Positions 44,028 through 52,867 of a stretch of DNA of 64,000 bases are shown here, piece by piece. The DNA is from Halolamina sediminis (GTDB lineage: Archaea > Halobacteriota > Halobacteria > Halobacteriales > Haloferacaceae). The stretch's first letter is position 1. The number at the start of each line of letters is the position of its first letter. The translations under genes and the position numbers were made by a program. Where the stretch lies: assembly GCF_001282785.1 (NCBI RefSeq), contig NZ_CVUA01000001.1, positions 992,001 to 1,056,000 of the forward strand, read 5' to 3'. A model generated the notes under the pieces. That model was not told where the DNA came from, ran no database searches, and worked only from the letters and a program-made list of their open reading frames with translations.

Positions 44028-44460
44028 GGCTTTGGACACAGCCGCGGCATCAGGCTCAGTGGTGCCGACACGGGAGTCGGCACAGTTCGCTCGCCGTCGT
44101 CGGACTACGTCCGACTGGCAGACGAGAGCCGACGGCGCTCGTCGACGCGGCTGGTTTGAACACAGCCACGGCGTCTAGCTCCTTGCTCGCCGGACGGAGC
44201 CGGCAAGCGGTCACGCGCCGCGGGGGAGGGGGTTTGAACACAGTCACGGGATCCGCTTCGGGGCGACGGTACGGAGGCCGTCGCGGCTCGCGCCCCGTGA
44301 CTGGTTTGAACACAGTCACGGCATCGAGCTCCGTGGCCGCGCGACGGAGCGCGCGGCAGGTCACGCGCCGTGACTGGTTTGAACACAGTCACGGCATCAG
44401 TCTCAGTGGTGCCGACACGGAGGTCGGCACAGTTCGCTCGCCGTGACTGGTTTGAAGGAA
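44028..44460. repeat. Tandem palindromic array, about 73-bp units
   Basis: Units begin at 44028, 44153, 44231, 44303 and 44376, and a partial one at 44449, each opening with a version of GGTTTGAACACAGTCACGG. At the unit junctions GTGACTG-GTTTGAACA-CAGTCAC forms a 7-bp hairpin. Inside each unit is a second palindrome with an ACGGAG or ACGGGA loop and a different stem: 44062-44083, 44189-44204, near 44255-44275, near 44333-44352 and 44409-44430. The rest of the 43985-44495 gap holds only the promoters of the flanking genes. Confidence 0.88.
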
Positions 44461-44463
44461 CAG

Positions 44464-44470
44464 CTTTAAC
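44464..44470 (+). promoter_or_regulatory. TATA box of the DRG GTPase gene
   Basis: CTTTAAC sits 26-32 bases before ATG 44496 and immediately after the last array unit, so the palindromic array ends just upstream of the core promoter. Confidence 0.55.
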
Positions 44471-44495
44471 GACGGCCACGGCGGATTTTCGGCCG

Positions 44496-45608
44496 ATGGG
44501 ACTCGAGGAGGAGATCGAAGAACTCCGCGAGGAGATCGCCGAGACGCCCTACAACAAGTCCACCGAGGGCCACATCGGGCGGCTGAAGGCGAAGCTCGCG
44601 GAGAAAAAGGAGAAGCTGGAGAACCAGTCCTCCTCCGGCGGCGGCCACGGCTACGCCGTCGAGAAGACCGGCGACGCGACCGTCGCCCTCGTCGGCTTCC
44701 CCAGCGTCGGCAAGTCGACGCTGATCAACGCACTCACCAACGCCGAGAGCGAGACCGGCGAGTACGAGTTCACCACGCTCGACGTCAACCCCGGGATGCT
44801 CAAACACCGCGGCGCGAACATCCAGATCCTCGACGTGCCGGGGCTGATCGAGGGCGCCGCCAGCGGCCGCGGCGGCGGGCAGGAGGTGCTCTCCGTGGTC
44901 CGGACCGCCGATCTCGTGGTGTTCATGCTCTCGGTGTTCGAGATCGACCAGTACGAACGCCTCCGGCACGAGCTCTACCAGAACAAGATCCGGCTCGATA
45001 CCGAGCCCGCGAGCGTCTCGATCACCAAGGGCCACACTGGCGGGCTGCAGGTCACCGTCAGCGACTCGGTGTCGATGGAGAAAGAGACGATCAAGGACGT
45101 GCTCCGGGAGCACGGCTACGTCAACGCCGAGGTGACGGTGCGGGGCGACCCGTCGATCGACGAACTGATCGACGCGATCATGGACAACCGCGTCTACCTG
45201 CCGTCGATCGTCTCGGTCAACAAGGCCGACCTGATCGACCAGGAGTACCTGCCGACGGTGAAGGAGAACCTCCGGGAGCACGAGATCGATCCCGAGGCGG
45301 CGATCTTCATCTCCGCCGAGGAGGAGAAGGGGCTCGACGGGCTCAAAGAGCGCATCTGGGAGGAGCTGGGCCTGATCCGGATCTACATGGACAAGCCCGG
45401 CCGCGGCGTCGACTACGAGGAGCCGCTGGTGCTGCCGCCGGGCTCGACCGTCGAGGACGCCTGTCTCGACATCGGCGGCGACGAGTTTTTGGATCGGTTC
45501 CGCTTCGGGCGGGTGAGCGGGCCGTCGGCGAAACACGACGACCAGCAGGTGGGGAAGGATCACGAGCTGGCGGACGAGGACGAACTCCGGATCATTACGC
45601 GGAAGTAG
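44496..45608 (+). CDS. DRG family GTPase with TGS domain
   Basis: A protein of 370 residues, collinear with archaeal and eukaryotic DRG proteins. After a basic-acidic N-terminal helix region come G1 VALVGFPSVGKSTL, switch and G2 region YEFTTLDVNPGM, G3 ILDVPGLIEGAASGRGGGQE and G4 SVNKADLI. The C-terminal TGS domain is PLVLPPGSTVEDACLDIGG. DRG GTPases bind ribosomes or RNA and support translation. The start agrees with the conserved MGLEEEIEELREEI. Confidence 0.94.
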   Translation: MGLEEEIEELREEIAETPYNKSTEGHIGRLKAKLAEKKEKLENQSSSGGGHGYAVEKTGDATVALVGFPSVGKSTLINALTNAESETGEYEFTTLDVNPGMLKHRGANIQILDVPGLIEGAASGRGGGQEVLSVVRTADLVVFMLSVFEIDQYERLRHELYQNKIRLDTEPASVSITKGHTGGLQVTVSDSVSMEKETIKDVLREHGYVNAEVTVRGDPSIDELIDAIMDNRVYLPSIVSVNKADLIDQEYLPTVKENLREHEIDPEAAIFISAEEEKGLDGLKERIWEELGLIRIYMDKPGRGVDYEEPLVLPPGSTVEDACLDIGGDEFLDRFRFGRVSGPSAKHDDQQVGKDHELADEDELRIITRK

Positions 45609-45713
45609 TGGGTTAGCGCACGAGGACTGAGGTGAATTACGAATCCGTGCATCGACCACCACGACCGTAATTGCGTCTCGACACATCAGTATCCGCGACA
45701 GCGACGGCGTCTC
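45609..45713. other. Spacer between the DRG gene and repeat copy B
   Basis: A gene-free stretch of 105 bases with slightly lower GC than its surroundings. I see no ORF or strong hairpin. Confidence 0.4.
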
Positions 45714-46009
45714 GTTGGCAACTGAAACAGCACCTCCGACAGCGACAGCAGCTCGATCGTTGGCAACTTGCGACCGCAGCGTGCCGAGCACGAGGCTCGG
45801 CATAGCCCCGAATCCCCATCCCTCCCCCCGCCGGCGCCGACCGGCGGCGCCGGCGAGGCATCCACCGCCCCGCAGCCGGCAGTGGCGCGAGACGCTCGCA
45901 CCTCCGTGTGCGAGTTCAGCGCGAGGGATGAGCGAGGCCGGCAGGCCGAGCGAATCGGTTGGGGAGGCTTGTGGGCTGTACGGGGCGGTGCGGTCACAAG
46001 TGGTCTAGC
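45714..46009 (+). repeat. Structured repeat element, copy B
   Basis: Second copy of the element at 5082-5385, in the same orientation and again downstream of a + strand gene. Hairpin 45781-45803 (stem GTGCCGAGC, loop ACGAG) corresponds to 5143-5165, where both stem arms differ in step. Hairpin 45829-45855 (stem CGCCGGCGCC, 7-base loop) corresponds to 5191-5217 with a wholly different stem. The 3' block 45961-46009 ends CACAAGTGGTCTAGC as in copy A. Confidence 0.75.
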
Positions 46010-46020
46010 TCACTCCGCGG

Positions 46021-46166
46021 TGCCGTTCGCGGTCGGGCTGTCTGTCTCGACTTCAACGCGCGTCTCTTGTGCCGTTCGCGGTCGGGCTGTCTGTCTCGAC
46101 TTCAACACAGTCTCTTGTGCCGTTCGCGGTCGGGCTGTCTGTCTCGACTTCAACGCGCGTCTCTTG
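46021..46166 (+). repeat. Three-copy 48/49-bp tandem repeat
   Basis: Units start at 46021, 46070 and 46118, each opening TGCCGTTCGCGGTCGGGCTG and ending CTCTTG. The middle one has ACACAG where the others have ACGCGCG. It directly follows repeat copy B, which also has GTTCGCGGTCG just beyond its end in copy A (5397-5407), so the array may have grown from the element's flank. Confidence 0.85.
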
Positions 46167-46267
46167 CCGTCATCGCGCACGCTCACGCGTGGAAGACTAA
46201 TCACGACGCCGCAATCCATCACCGCCTTCGGTACGCTTTTCGCTCCCACGAACTCACTCCCGTCCAC

Positions 46268-47020
46268 ATGAGTCACGAACTGGACCACGTCATGATGCGG
46301 GTCGAGGACCTCGACGAGTCGCTCGACTGGTACACGACCCACCTCGACTACGAGGAGAAGGGCCGGTGGGAGGCGGACACGTTCACGAACGTCTTCCTCG
46401 GCCCCGAGGACGTCCACGACGACGGCGCGCTGCTGGAGCTCACGTACAACCACGACGGGCGCTCCTACGAGATGGGCGACGCGTGGGGCCACATCGCCGT
46501 CCGCGTCGAGGACGTCGAGGCGGCGTACGACGAGCTGATGGACGAGGGCGTCGAGGACTACCGCCCGCCGGCGGAGAACCCCGGCTACGCGTTCGTCAAA
46601 GATCCCGACGGCCACGAGATCGAGATCGTCGAGCGCGATCACGGCGCCCGGTGGAGCCTCGACCACACGATGATCCGCGTCGAGGACGCCGACGCCTCGA
46701 TCGGCTGGTGGACCCGGAAGATGGGGTACGAGCCGGCGGGGCGCTGGGAGGCCGACACGTTCGCGAACTACTTCCTCGCACCCGAGGACGCCGCCGAGGA
46801 GGCCATGACCGTGGAGCTCACGTACAACTACGACGGGCGCTCCTACGACCTCGGCGACGCGTGGGGCCACCTCGCGGTCGCGTGTGACGATCTGGAAGGG
46901 TTCTGGGAGACGCTCCGGACTCGCGAGGCGGAGGACTACCGCGATCCGGAGTCGTGTGACTACAACTACGCCTTCACGAAGACGTTCGACGGCCACGAAG
47001 TGGAACTGGTGACCGAATAG
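46268..47020 (+). CDS. Two-domain VOC family protein (glyoxalase/dioxygenase fold)
   Basis: A protein of 250 residues made of two related VOC domains (residues 1-125 and 130-250). Each opens with LDHVMMRVEDLDESLDWY or LDHTMIRVEDADASIGWW and has a GRWEADTF stretch and an ELTYN-DGRSY motif. The family includes glyoxalase I and extradiol dioxygenases; His and Glu ligands are present, but the substrate is not clear. ATG 46268 is the first with family match. Confidence 0.88.
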   Translation: MSHELDHVMMRVEDLDESLDWYTTHLDYEEKGRWEADTFTNVFLGPEDVHDDGALLELTYNHDGRSYEMGDAWGHIAVRVEDVEAAYDELMDEGVEDYRPPAENPGYAFVKDPDGHEIEIVERDHGARWSLDHTMIRVEDADASIGWWTRKMGYEPAGRWEADTFANYFLAPEDAAEEAMTVELTYNYDGRSYDLGDAWGHLAVACDDLEGFWETLRTREAEDYRDPESCDYNYAFTKTFDGHEVELVTE

Positions 47021-47075
47021 CGCAACTATTCGCTTTCGAGGAATCTTTATTGATCTACGGCTCGGATTGCGAGCC

Positions 47076-47516
47076 ATGAGCGAGAGCGCCCCAGGGGTCG
47101 AGGCGTGGAAAGAACACACCACCGCCTTCGACCGAGTTCGGTCCGTCGCAGCGTCCGCGTCCGGGCCGAAGACTGCCGCGGAGATCGCCGACGACGCTGC
47201 CGTCGCGGAGAACACGGCGCGCGACCACCTCGATCGACTCGTGGAGATGAACGTGCTACTGCGTGGGGAGCGCGACGGAACCACGACGTACGCGCCCGAC
47301 CTGCTCCACGCGCGCGCAGGACCGGTCCGTGAACTGCTCGACGAGCACGACCACGACGGGCTCGTACAGCTGAAGGCGGAGTTGCAGGAGCGAGTGGCCG
47401 AGTGGCGTGGGGAGTACGAGGCGGACTCCCCGGCGGTGCTCCGGGAGCGCGCTGCCGACGCCGACATAGTCCTCGACAGTGCGACGCTGACTCAGCACCA
47501 CCATCGGGGCAGGTGA
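47076..47516 (+). CDS. HTH regulator (DUF7342-like), possibly truncated
   Basis: A protein of 146 residues. The N-terminal winged helix reads VRSVAASASGPKTAAEIADD, ENTARDHLDRLVEMNVLLRG. A helical C-terminal part follows (LVQLKAELQERVAEWRGEYE, SPAVLRERAADADI) and ends abruptly in the unusual tail TLTQHHHRGR. Related haloarchaeal regulators usually run longer, so the tail may come from fusion to the glycoprotein relic that begins here. Function is otherwise unknown. Confidence 0.72.
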   Translation: MSESAPGVEAWKEHTTAFDRVRSVAASASGPKTAAEIADDAAVAENTARDHLDRLVEMNVLLRGERDGTTTYAPDLLHARAGPVRELLDEHDHDGLVQLKAELQERVAEWRGEYEADSPAVLRERAADADIVLDSATLTQHHHRGR

Positions 47517-48404
47517 CTGGGTCGTTCACGAAGCCTCCGCCAGCGGTCTTGGCAGTCTGGTCGCTGTCGAGGGTGGCTTCAACGCCGCGCTCGGTGACGG
47601 CCCAAACCTCTCTGTCACGCAGACCGAGGAGTCCACGCTCTCGAACCGTCAGCCCAAGACGCTGAACCTCACCGCTACGCCGAGTAGCGCGATCCAGCTC
47701 GTGGCTGACGCCGAGAAGGAGATCTACTACATCGCAGTCAATACGGGAGACGCCGTGTTCGACCGCAGCGGAAGCCAGGTGTCCGCCGCACCAGGCGATG
47801 AGTACACCGCAACTTTCAGGTTCGATGACACCAAACCCGTTGGTCCGGACGCTGAGGACCACCAGTCCGTGAACTCCACGTCCGAGATTATCACAGGCAC
47901 GACATCCCTTGATGAGACGCCGGTGAACGTCACGGCCTCTTCGGACCAGACGATCACGGGCACGTCCAAGCTCGGCCGGGCACGGAGTTCACCGTGACCG
48001 TCCAGAGCACGGGCGACACCTCGCCGCGGTTCTACAACAACCCGACTGCGACCGTCCAGGACGACGGTACCTGGAACGTCCCGGTCGACCTCTCCGAGTA
48101 GTCCGCCGGTGACACGTTCACCGTGACTTCGGACTACTTCGACTCGGCCGACGGTGAGGTCGTCGAGAGCGTCTCCGAGGAGACGCCGACCGCGACTGCG
48201 ACGGCAACCGAGCAGCCGGAAACTGAGACGGCAACCGCGACGGCTACGGCCACCGAGGCTCCGGACACGGACACGGAAGCTCCGGACACGGAGACCGAGG
48301 AGCCTGACACGGAGACCACCACGACCACGACGCCCGGCTTCGGCGTCGCTGTCGCGCTGGTCGCCCTGCTCGCCGCCGCGCTGCTGGCCGGTCGCCGAGA
48401 GTAA
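47491..48404 (+). pseudogene. PGF-CTERM surface glycoprotein, 5'-truncated and disrupted
   Basis: From 47491 an open frame reads LSTTIGAGDWVVHEASASGL and continues through a Thr/Ser/Asp-rich extracellular domain to a frameshift near 47975. It resumes in another frame as TEFTVTVQSTGDTSPRFYNN, meets an in-frame TAG at 48099 (LSE*SAGDTFTV, probably a former Tyr codon) and ends in a Thr/Glu/Pro spacer plus TTPGFGVAVALVALLAA and RRE. That ending is a PGF-CTERM sorting signal. No signal peptide or start exists, so it is a relic of an S-layer type protein. Confidence 0.85.
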
Positions 48405-48555
48405 CTGACTCTCGCGACTCCCAGTAACTGACTACCGGCTCACGCCGGTCCTTCCGTTTTCACTTCTTTCGAACGCTACACCCGCTAGCGACAGCGCTGT
48501 CGCGCGGCAGATGCACAACGGTAAGGGATTTACCCGCGCGTCGTCTTCTCCCGAT

Positions 48556-49584
48556 ATGGCCGGTATCGCGGGCGCCGTTCCGCCGTGGCTCCTCGACGTC
48601 ACCGACGTGCTGGCGTGGATCGTCATTGGCGCGTTCGCCCTCGGCGCGGCGCTCGAGATCCTCACACGACGAGAGAACGACGGCGGGACGCTGGACGCCG
48701 TCGGCGACCAGCTCGACACCGCCCGAACCGTCTCGGCGTCGGCGTGGGGGCTGTTCGCGCTGTTCTGGCTGCTGCTGTTCCCCCACTTCGCGTTCGTCCA
48801 CAAGAGCTACGTCGAGGGCGTGCTCGCGCTCGTCGCCGTGCCCGCCTGCCTCTACGCGGGCTACCTGCTCTGGGCGGGCCGGGACACGCTGTTCCTGCTC
48901 TCGCGCTCGACGGCGATCATGGGGCTGATCTATCTCCCCTTCGAGACGATCCCCGCCATGACCGTCGGCGGGCTGCGCATCCCCGCGCCGCGGCAGGTGC
49001 TGATCGAGATCGTCGCCGCCCAGACAGGGTTCATGATGAGCCTCTTCGGCTCGAACCCCGAACTCATTCCGGGGCCGCAGGGGTACCAGAACACCTACGA
49101 GTTCGTCGCGAGCGACGGGCAGCTCCTCCAGTTCTCCGTCGTGCTCGCGTGTACGGGGCTGGGGAGCATCGCGATCTTCGCGGGGCTGATCACTGCCGTT
49201 CGCGCGCCGCTGCGCCGCAAGCTCCGCGCGCTGAGCGTCGCCGTCCCGATCATCTACGGGCTGAACCTCGTCCGGACGACGTTCATCGGCATCGCGTTCG
49301 GCGAGCAGCTGCTCCAGATCTTCCCGAACCTCGTGTTGACGATGTTCGGCGGCTCGGACCCCTACCGCGTCTCGTGGTACGTCTCCGACCGCATCATCAG
49401 CCAGCTGCTCGCGGTGGTCGCGCTGGTGGGCGTCACCTACCTCGTGGTCCGGGAGCTCCCCGAGATCCTGACGATCATCGAGGACGTGCTGTTCATGGTG
49501 ACCGGCGACGAGTATGACCTCGCCGAGACGCTCGACCTCCCGCGGAGTCGGGCCCGGACCCAGATACCCGAAAGCGGCGACTGA
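48556..49584 (+). CDS. artA: Archaeosortase A
   Basis: A protein of 342 residues with about eight membrane segments. The exosortase-type catalytic residues are visible: Cys in VVLACTGLGSIAIF, Arg in GLNLVRTTFIGIAF and a further Arg in YVSDRIISQLL. In Haloferax, ArtA cleaves PGF-CTERM proteins and links them to membrane lipid. The gene lies 151 bases after the relic of a PGF-CTERM substrate. ATG 48556 gives the membrane start; an in-frame codon at 48511 adds 15 residues without support. Confidence 0.94.
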   Translation: MAGIAGAVPPWLLDVTDVLAWIVIGAFALGAALEILTRRENDGGTLDAVGDQLDTARTVSASAWGLFALFWLLLFPHFAFVHKSYVEGVLALVAVPACLYAGYLLWAGRDTLFLLSRSTAIMGLIYLPFETIPAMTVGGLRIPAPRQVLIEIVAAQTGFMMSLFGSNPELIPGPQGYQNTYEFVASDGQLLQFSVVLACTGLGSIAIFAGLITAVRAPLRRKLRALSVAVPIIYGLNLVRTTFIGIAFGEQLLQIFPNLVLTMFGGSDPYRVSWYVSDRIISQLLAVVALVGVTYLVVRELPEILTIIEDVLFMVTGDEYDLAETLDLPRSRARTQIPESGD

Positions 49585-49587
49585 CGG

Positions 49588-50391
49588 CTACTCCCCGACG
49601 AGGTCTTCCGGCGCACCCGCCAGCGACGCCAGCGCCTCCGCCTCCAGATGATGCGGTTCCGCTGGCACCACGAGCAGGTGGAGCGGGCCGCCGAACTCCC
49701 GGTCGGCCAGCGCCGACAGTCGGTCGGCCGCCACGACCGGCTCGGGGCTGCCAGCCCGGGCGACGACGACCGCGAGCTCGTCGGCCCAGTTTTCGGCGAG
49801 CAGTTCGGCGGCGCGGTCGCCGGTCATGAACCGCTCGTCCTCGCTCAACCCTGCTGCGTCGGCCGTGGGGTCGTCGACCTTGATGTCCAGATAGACGAGC
49901 GTGTGGAGGTCCCGTTCCCGGTTGGCCTCGATCGTCTCGATCACGCTGTCGGGCACGTCGCCGCCGCCGTGGGCGCTCGGGAACGGCAGCGTCGTGGCCT
50001 TCCCGAAGCGGTAGTTCTGCAGTCCCGTCAGCCCCGCCGCGGCCGACTGGGCGGAGACGCCGTGGATCACGCGCGTCTCGATCCCGCGCTCGTGGGCGCG
50101 CAGCCGGAGGTCCACGTGCGTGGTCGAGATCATCGTGTCCCCCGCGGTGAGGAAAGCGACGTCCTCCGCTTCGGCGGCGTCGAGGATGGGCTCGGGGTCG
50201 CGCTCGACGCCGGCGCGGTCCCGGAGCTCGATCTCGGTGTCGTGGTACGCCGCCAGTTCTTCGACCGTCGTGCCGACGAGGCGGCTGGTGTAGAACTCCG
50301 CGAACGCGCGGTCGGCGGCGGCAAGCGCCTCCCGCCCCTCGACCGTGATCGAGCGCTCGTCGTAGAGCCCCAGCCCGATGAACGTGAGCAT
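49588..50391 (-). CDS. dphB: Diphthine synthase
   Basis: A protein of 267 residues, a tetrapyrrole-methylase fold enzyme starting MLTFIGLGLYDERSITVEG. TAGDTMISTTHVDLRLRA and GVSAQSAAAGLTGLQNYRFG are diagnostic of DphB/Dph5. It methylates the modified His of elongation factor 2 in diphthamide synthesis, using SAM. The stop is three bases from the artA stop on the other strand. Confidence 0.95.
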   Translation of the reverse strand: MLTFIGLGLYDERSITVEGREALAAADRAFAEFYTSRLVGTTVEELAAYHDTEIELRDRAGVERDPEPILDAAEAEDVAFLTAGDTMISTTHVDLRLRAHERGIETRVIHGVSAQSAAAGLTGLQNYRFGKATTLPFPSAHGGGDVPDSVIETIEANRERDLHTLVYLDIKVDDPTADAAGLSEDERFMTGDRAAELLAENWADELAVVVARAGSPEPVVAADRLSALADREFGGPLHLLVVPAEPHHLEAEALASLAGAPEDLVGE

Positions 50392-50487
50392 GGGGGGAGT
50401 CGGCGGCCCCGGCCCAAATCGGTGTCCATCGGGGTCGGGAGTGAGACGGCGGCAAGGACTACCTTGGTTCGGCTCACAGGGGCAGTC

Positions 50488-51555
50488 ATGTCCGAAACGG
50501 ATCCGGTCGAGGAGTCCGCTGCCGACGACCGCGACCTGTACGACGTGGCGACGTGGGAGCCACGGAGCGCCGTCGATCGGGCCGCGGTGGCGGTCCACGG
50601 CGTGCTCGCGGGCAACGCACGCGCACTACTCGTCCTGTTCGCGGCGCTGGTCTTCCTCGGACAGGTGGGTGGGGTCGTCTGGCTCGCGAGTCGGAACCCC
50701 GCGCTGGGGATCGTCGCGCTGCTGTCGGCGGTACCGGCGTTCGCGCTGGTGGCGTTCGTTTGGCGACAGGACGTGGCCCAGAAGGAGCCCCTGGGGACGC
50801 TCGCGGCGACGTTCGTGCTCTCGGTACTGTTCGCCAGCTTCGCGGCGACGATCAACACCGCCCTCGGCGGACTGTTCCGCTCGGTCGGCGTCTGGGGGCT
50901 GGTGCTGTACTTCTTCCTGATCGTCGGCCCCGGCGAGGAGCTCGTGAAGTGGCTCGCAGTCCGGCTGTACGCCTACGAGCGCTCTGAGTTCGACGCCGTC
51001 ATCGACGGCGCGGTGTACGGCGCCGTCGCCGGTCTCGGGTTCGCGACGATCGAGAACACGCTGTACGTCGTGCAGGGGTTCGTCAGAGCCCAGCAGTCCG
51101 GCGCCACGCAGGCGATCGGCGCCGCCCTCGGCACCGCCACCTCGCGGGCGCTGGCCGGGCCGGGGCACGTGATCTACTCGGCGTGGGCGGGCTACTACCT
51201 CGGACTCGCGAAGTTCAACCCCGAGAACCGCGGGCCGATCGTCGTCAAGGGGCTGCTGATCGCCGCCCTCATCCACGCGCTGTACAACAGTATCGTCACC
51301 GTCGCGCCGCTGGGTGGGCTCTCCCTGCTGGGCTACCTCGGCTTCGTGATCGTCTACGACGGGATCTTCTTCTACCTGCTCTACCGGAAGCTGGCACGCT
51401 ACCGGGACAGCTACGCGAGCACGGTCGACGGCGAGTCCGAACGGCGCGACGACGCGACGATCGAAGCGGACGGCTCCGACGACGGCCCCGTCTGGGACGC
51501 CCCCGAAACCGGGGACGACACCGAGCCGGAGACGACGAACGACAGCGAACGCTGA
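50488..51555 (+). CDS. PrsW family intramembrane metalloprotease
   Basis: A protein of 355 residues with about eight membrane segments between residues 40 and 300. Active-site marks are GPGEELVKW (Glu-Glu), AGLGFATIENTLYV and two late His positions (GPGHVIYSAWAGY and LIHALYNS). The C-terminus is a long acidic soluble tail. PrsW in Bacillus cuts anti-sigma factors; archaeal targets are unknown. Confidence 0.9.
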   Translation: MSETDPVEESAADDRDLYDVATWEPRSAVDRAAVAVHGVLAGNARALLVLFAALVFLGQVGGVVWLASRNPALGIVALLSAVPAFALVAFVWRQDVAQKEPLGTLAATFVLSVLFASFAATINTALGGLFRSVGVWGLVLYFFLIVGPGEELVKWLAVRLYAYERSEFDAVIDGAVYGAVAGLGFATIENTLYVVQGFVRAQQSGATQAIGAALGTATSRALAGPGHVIYSAWAGYYLGLAKFNPENRGPIVVKGLLIAALIHALYNSIVTVAPLGGLSLLGYLGFVIVYDGIFFYLLYRKLARYRDSYASTVDGESERRDDATIEADGSDDGPVWDAPETGDDTEPETTNDSER

Positions 51556-51585
51556 CTACCCACGGATCCCGCGTGCAGTAGCTGA

Positions 51586-51757
51586 CGATCGGCGATCCGA
51601 CGACGTTCGTGGGCCGAGCGGACCGACCTCCCCGTTCACGGTCGGCGTCCCGGCGTGGCGGTGGCCCGCCTCGGCAGTCGTCCTGTTCCTCATCGTGTCC
51701 GCGGTCAACGTCGACGGCGACGCGATGGTCGGTGCGCCGGAGCTGCGGGGCGCTAAC
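51586..51757 (+). pseudogene. Relic of the C-terminus of a DppC-type permease
   Basis: Translated pieces TIGDPTTFVG and, in a shifted frame, FTVGVPAWRWPASAVVLFLI then NVDGDAMVGAPELRG mirror the C-terminus of the permease at 52868 (TLGDPSNFSWG, FTVGLPSAWWLAGLPLLLL, NVLGDAMVEALEPRGG). The DNA also matches in blocks such as GTTCACGGTCGG and GGCGACGCGATGGTCG. It overlaps the last codons of the opposing permease gene. Confidence 0.7.
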
Positions 51758-52733
51758 TTCCGTCCCCCTCCACACGCGGGTCGATCACCGAGTAGTACAC
51801 GTCCTGTAGGGCGTTGACGACTGTGACTGCCAGCACCGGAAGCAACACCACGGCGAAGATCAGTCCGGGTGCCCGGCTCCCCGCGGCGTCGATCGTCAGC
51901 GTGCCGAACCCGGGCGTCTCGGTGACCCACTCGACCGCGTACAGCCCCACGAGCACGACACCGAGCATCTCGGAGGACAGCAGCGTCAGCAGGCGCGCGG
52001 CGGAGTGGGGGAACACGTGCCGGCAGATCCCGAGCAGCCCGACGCCTTTCGCGCGGGCGGTCTTGACGAACGGCTCGTTCGCGTACTGCTCCAGATCCGT
52101 GCCGGCGACCCGGAGTTGGATCGCGAACAGGTACAGCCCCATCGTCACGCCCGGCCAGATCGCCGCCCGGAGGTTCACCGGCGAGAACGGGCTCACCGCC
52201 TCGTCGTACCCCATGTCGACGATCTCGCCGGAGGCGTCGATCACGAGCACCGGGAGATACACCTGCAGCACGTACGCGACCAGGAACACCGGCACCGAGA
52301 TCGCGGCCGCGCCGAGCAGCTTGGTCTTCGCGCTCGCGTCGCCGCGCTCGACGGCGACGGCCAACAGCTGGATCAGCGTTCCGAGGACGATCGCGACCGC
52401 CAACGCCGGGACGAGGTAGATCAGCGTGACCGTAACCGCCTCGACGACGAGCTCCCGGACGACCACGGTCCGCCCGCCGAACCCGAGCTGCCCGAGATCG
52501 AGCGTGAGGACTCGGAGGAGCCAGTCGCCGTACTGGGCCAGCAGCGGCTCGTTCTGGGCCGCGAACCGGGGCTGTCGATAGAGCCCGGCGAACAGCCGCG
52601 GCGCGTAGGCCGCCCTGAGCTTGTGCGGGTTCGGCACGTACGCGAGCGCGACGAACACGCCGCTGAACACGAGCCACAGCGTCAGCCCGAGCCGGCCGAG
52701 CCGGCGGGCAAGCGCGGCTAGAGGGCTACGCAT
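51753..52733 (-). CDS. ABC transporter permease, DppB-type
   Basis: A protein of 326 residues with six membrane segments. The inner-membrane loop motif (EAA-like) is YANEPFVKTARAKGVGLLGICRH, and YAVEWVTETPGFGTL is typical of oligopeptide/nickel permease DppB. Substrate is uncertain. It is divergent from its DppC-type partner, and neither ATPase nor binding protein genes are next to it. Confidence 0.88.
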   Translation of the reverse strand: MRSPLAALARRLGRLGLTLWLVFSGVFVALAYVPNPHKLRAAYAPRLFAGLYRQPRFAAQNEPLLAQYGDWLLRVLTLDLGQLGFGGRTVVVRELVVEAVTVTLIYLVPALAVAIVLGTLIQLLAVAVERGDASAKTKLLGAAAISVPVFLVAYVLQVYLPVLVIDASGEIVDMGYDEAVSPFSPVNLRAAIWPGVTMGLYLFAIQLRVAGTDLEQYANEPFVKTARAKGVGLLGICRHVFPHSAARLLTLLSSEMLGVVLVGLYAVEWVTETPGFGTLTIDAAGSRAPGLIFAVVLLPVLAVTVVNALQDVYYSVIDPRVEGDGS

Positions 52734-52867
52734 CGGCGCCGGGCGGCCGTCGTCGGTTGGAGGGCGTCACAGTCGGGTGGAGGGTGGACCGTCGCATGGA
52801 CGAGTAGTGCCACGTTGTCACAAACTATTAGTTCTTGCTCACCACTGTTGGGGCTGTCCCCCCCGCT

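Noticed and set aside
44028-44460. CRISPR array
   Set aside because: Repeats with regular spacing look CRISPR-like, but the intervening parts are themselves palindromes with a common ACGGAG loop, unit 1 and unit 5 inserts are nearly identical, and no cas genes are nearby.
46021-46166. CRISPR mini-array
   Set aside because: The units are contiguous and nearly identical with no variable spacer.
48099-48101. TAG read as pyrrolysine
   Set aside because: The gene also lacks a start and has a frameshift, and pyrrolysine use is not expected in a haloarchaeon. Decay is the simpler reading.
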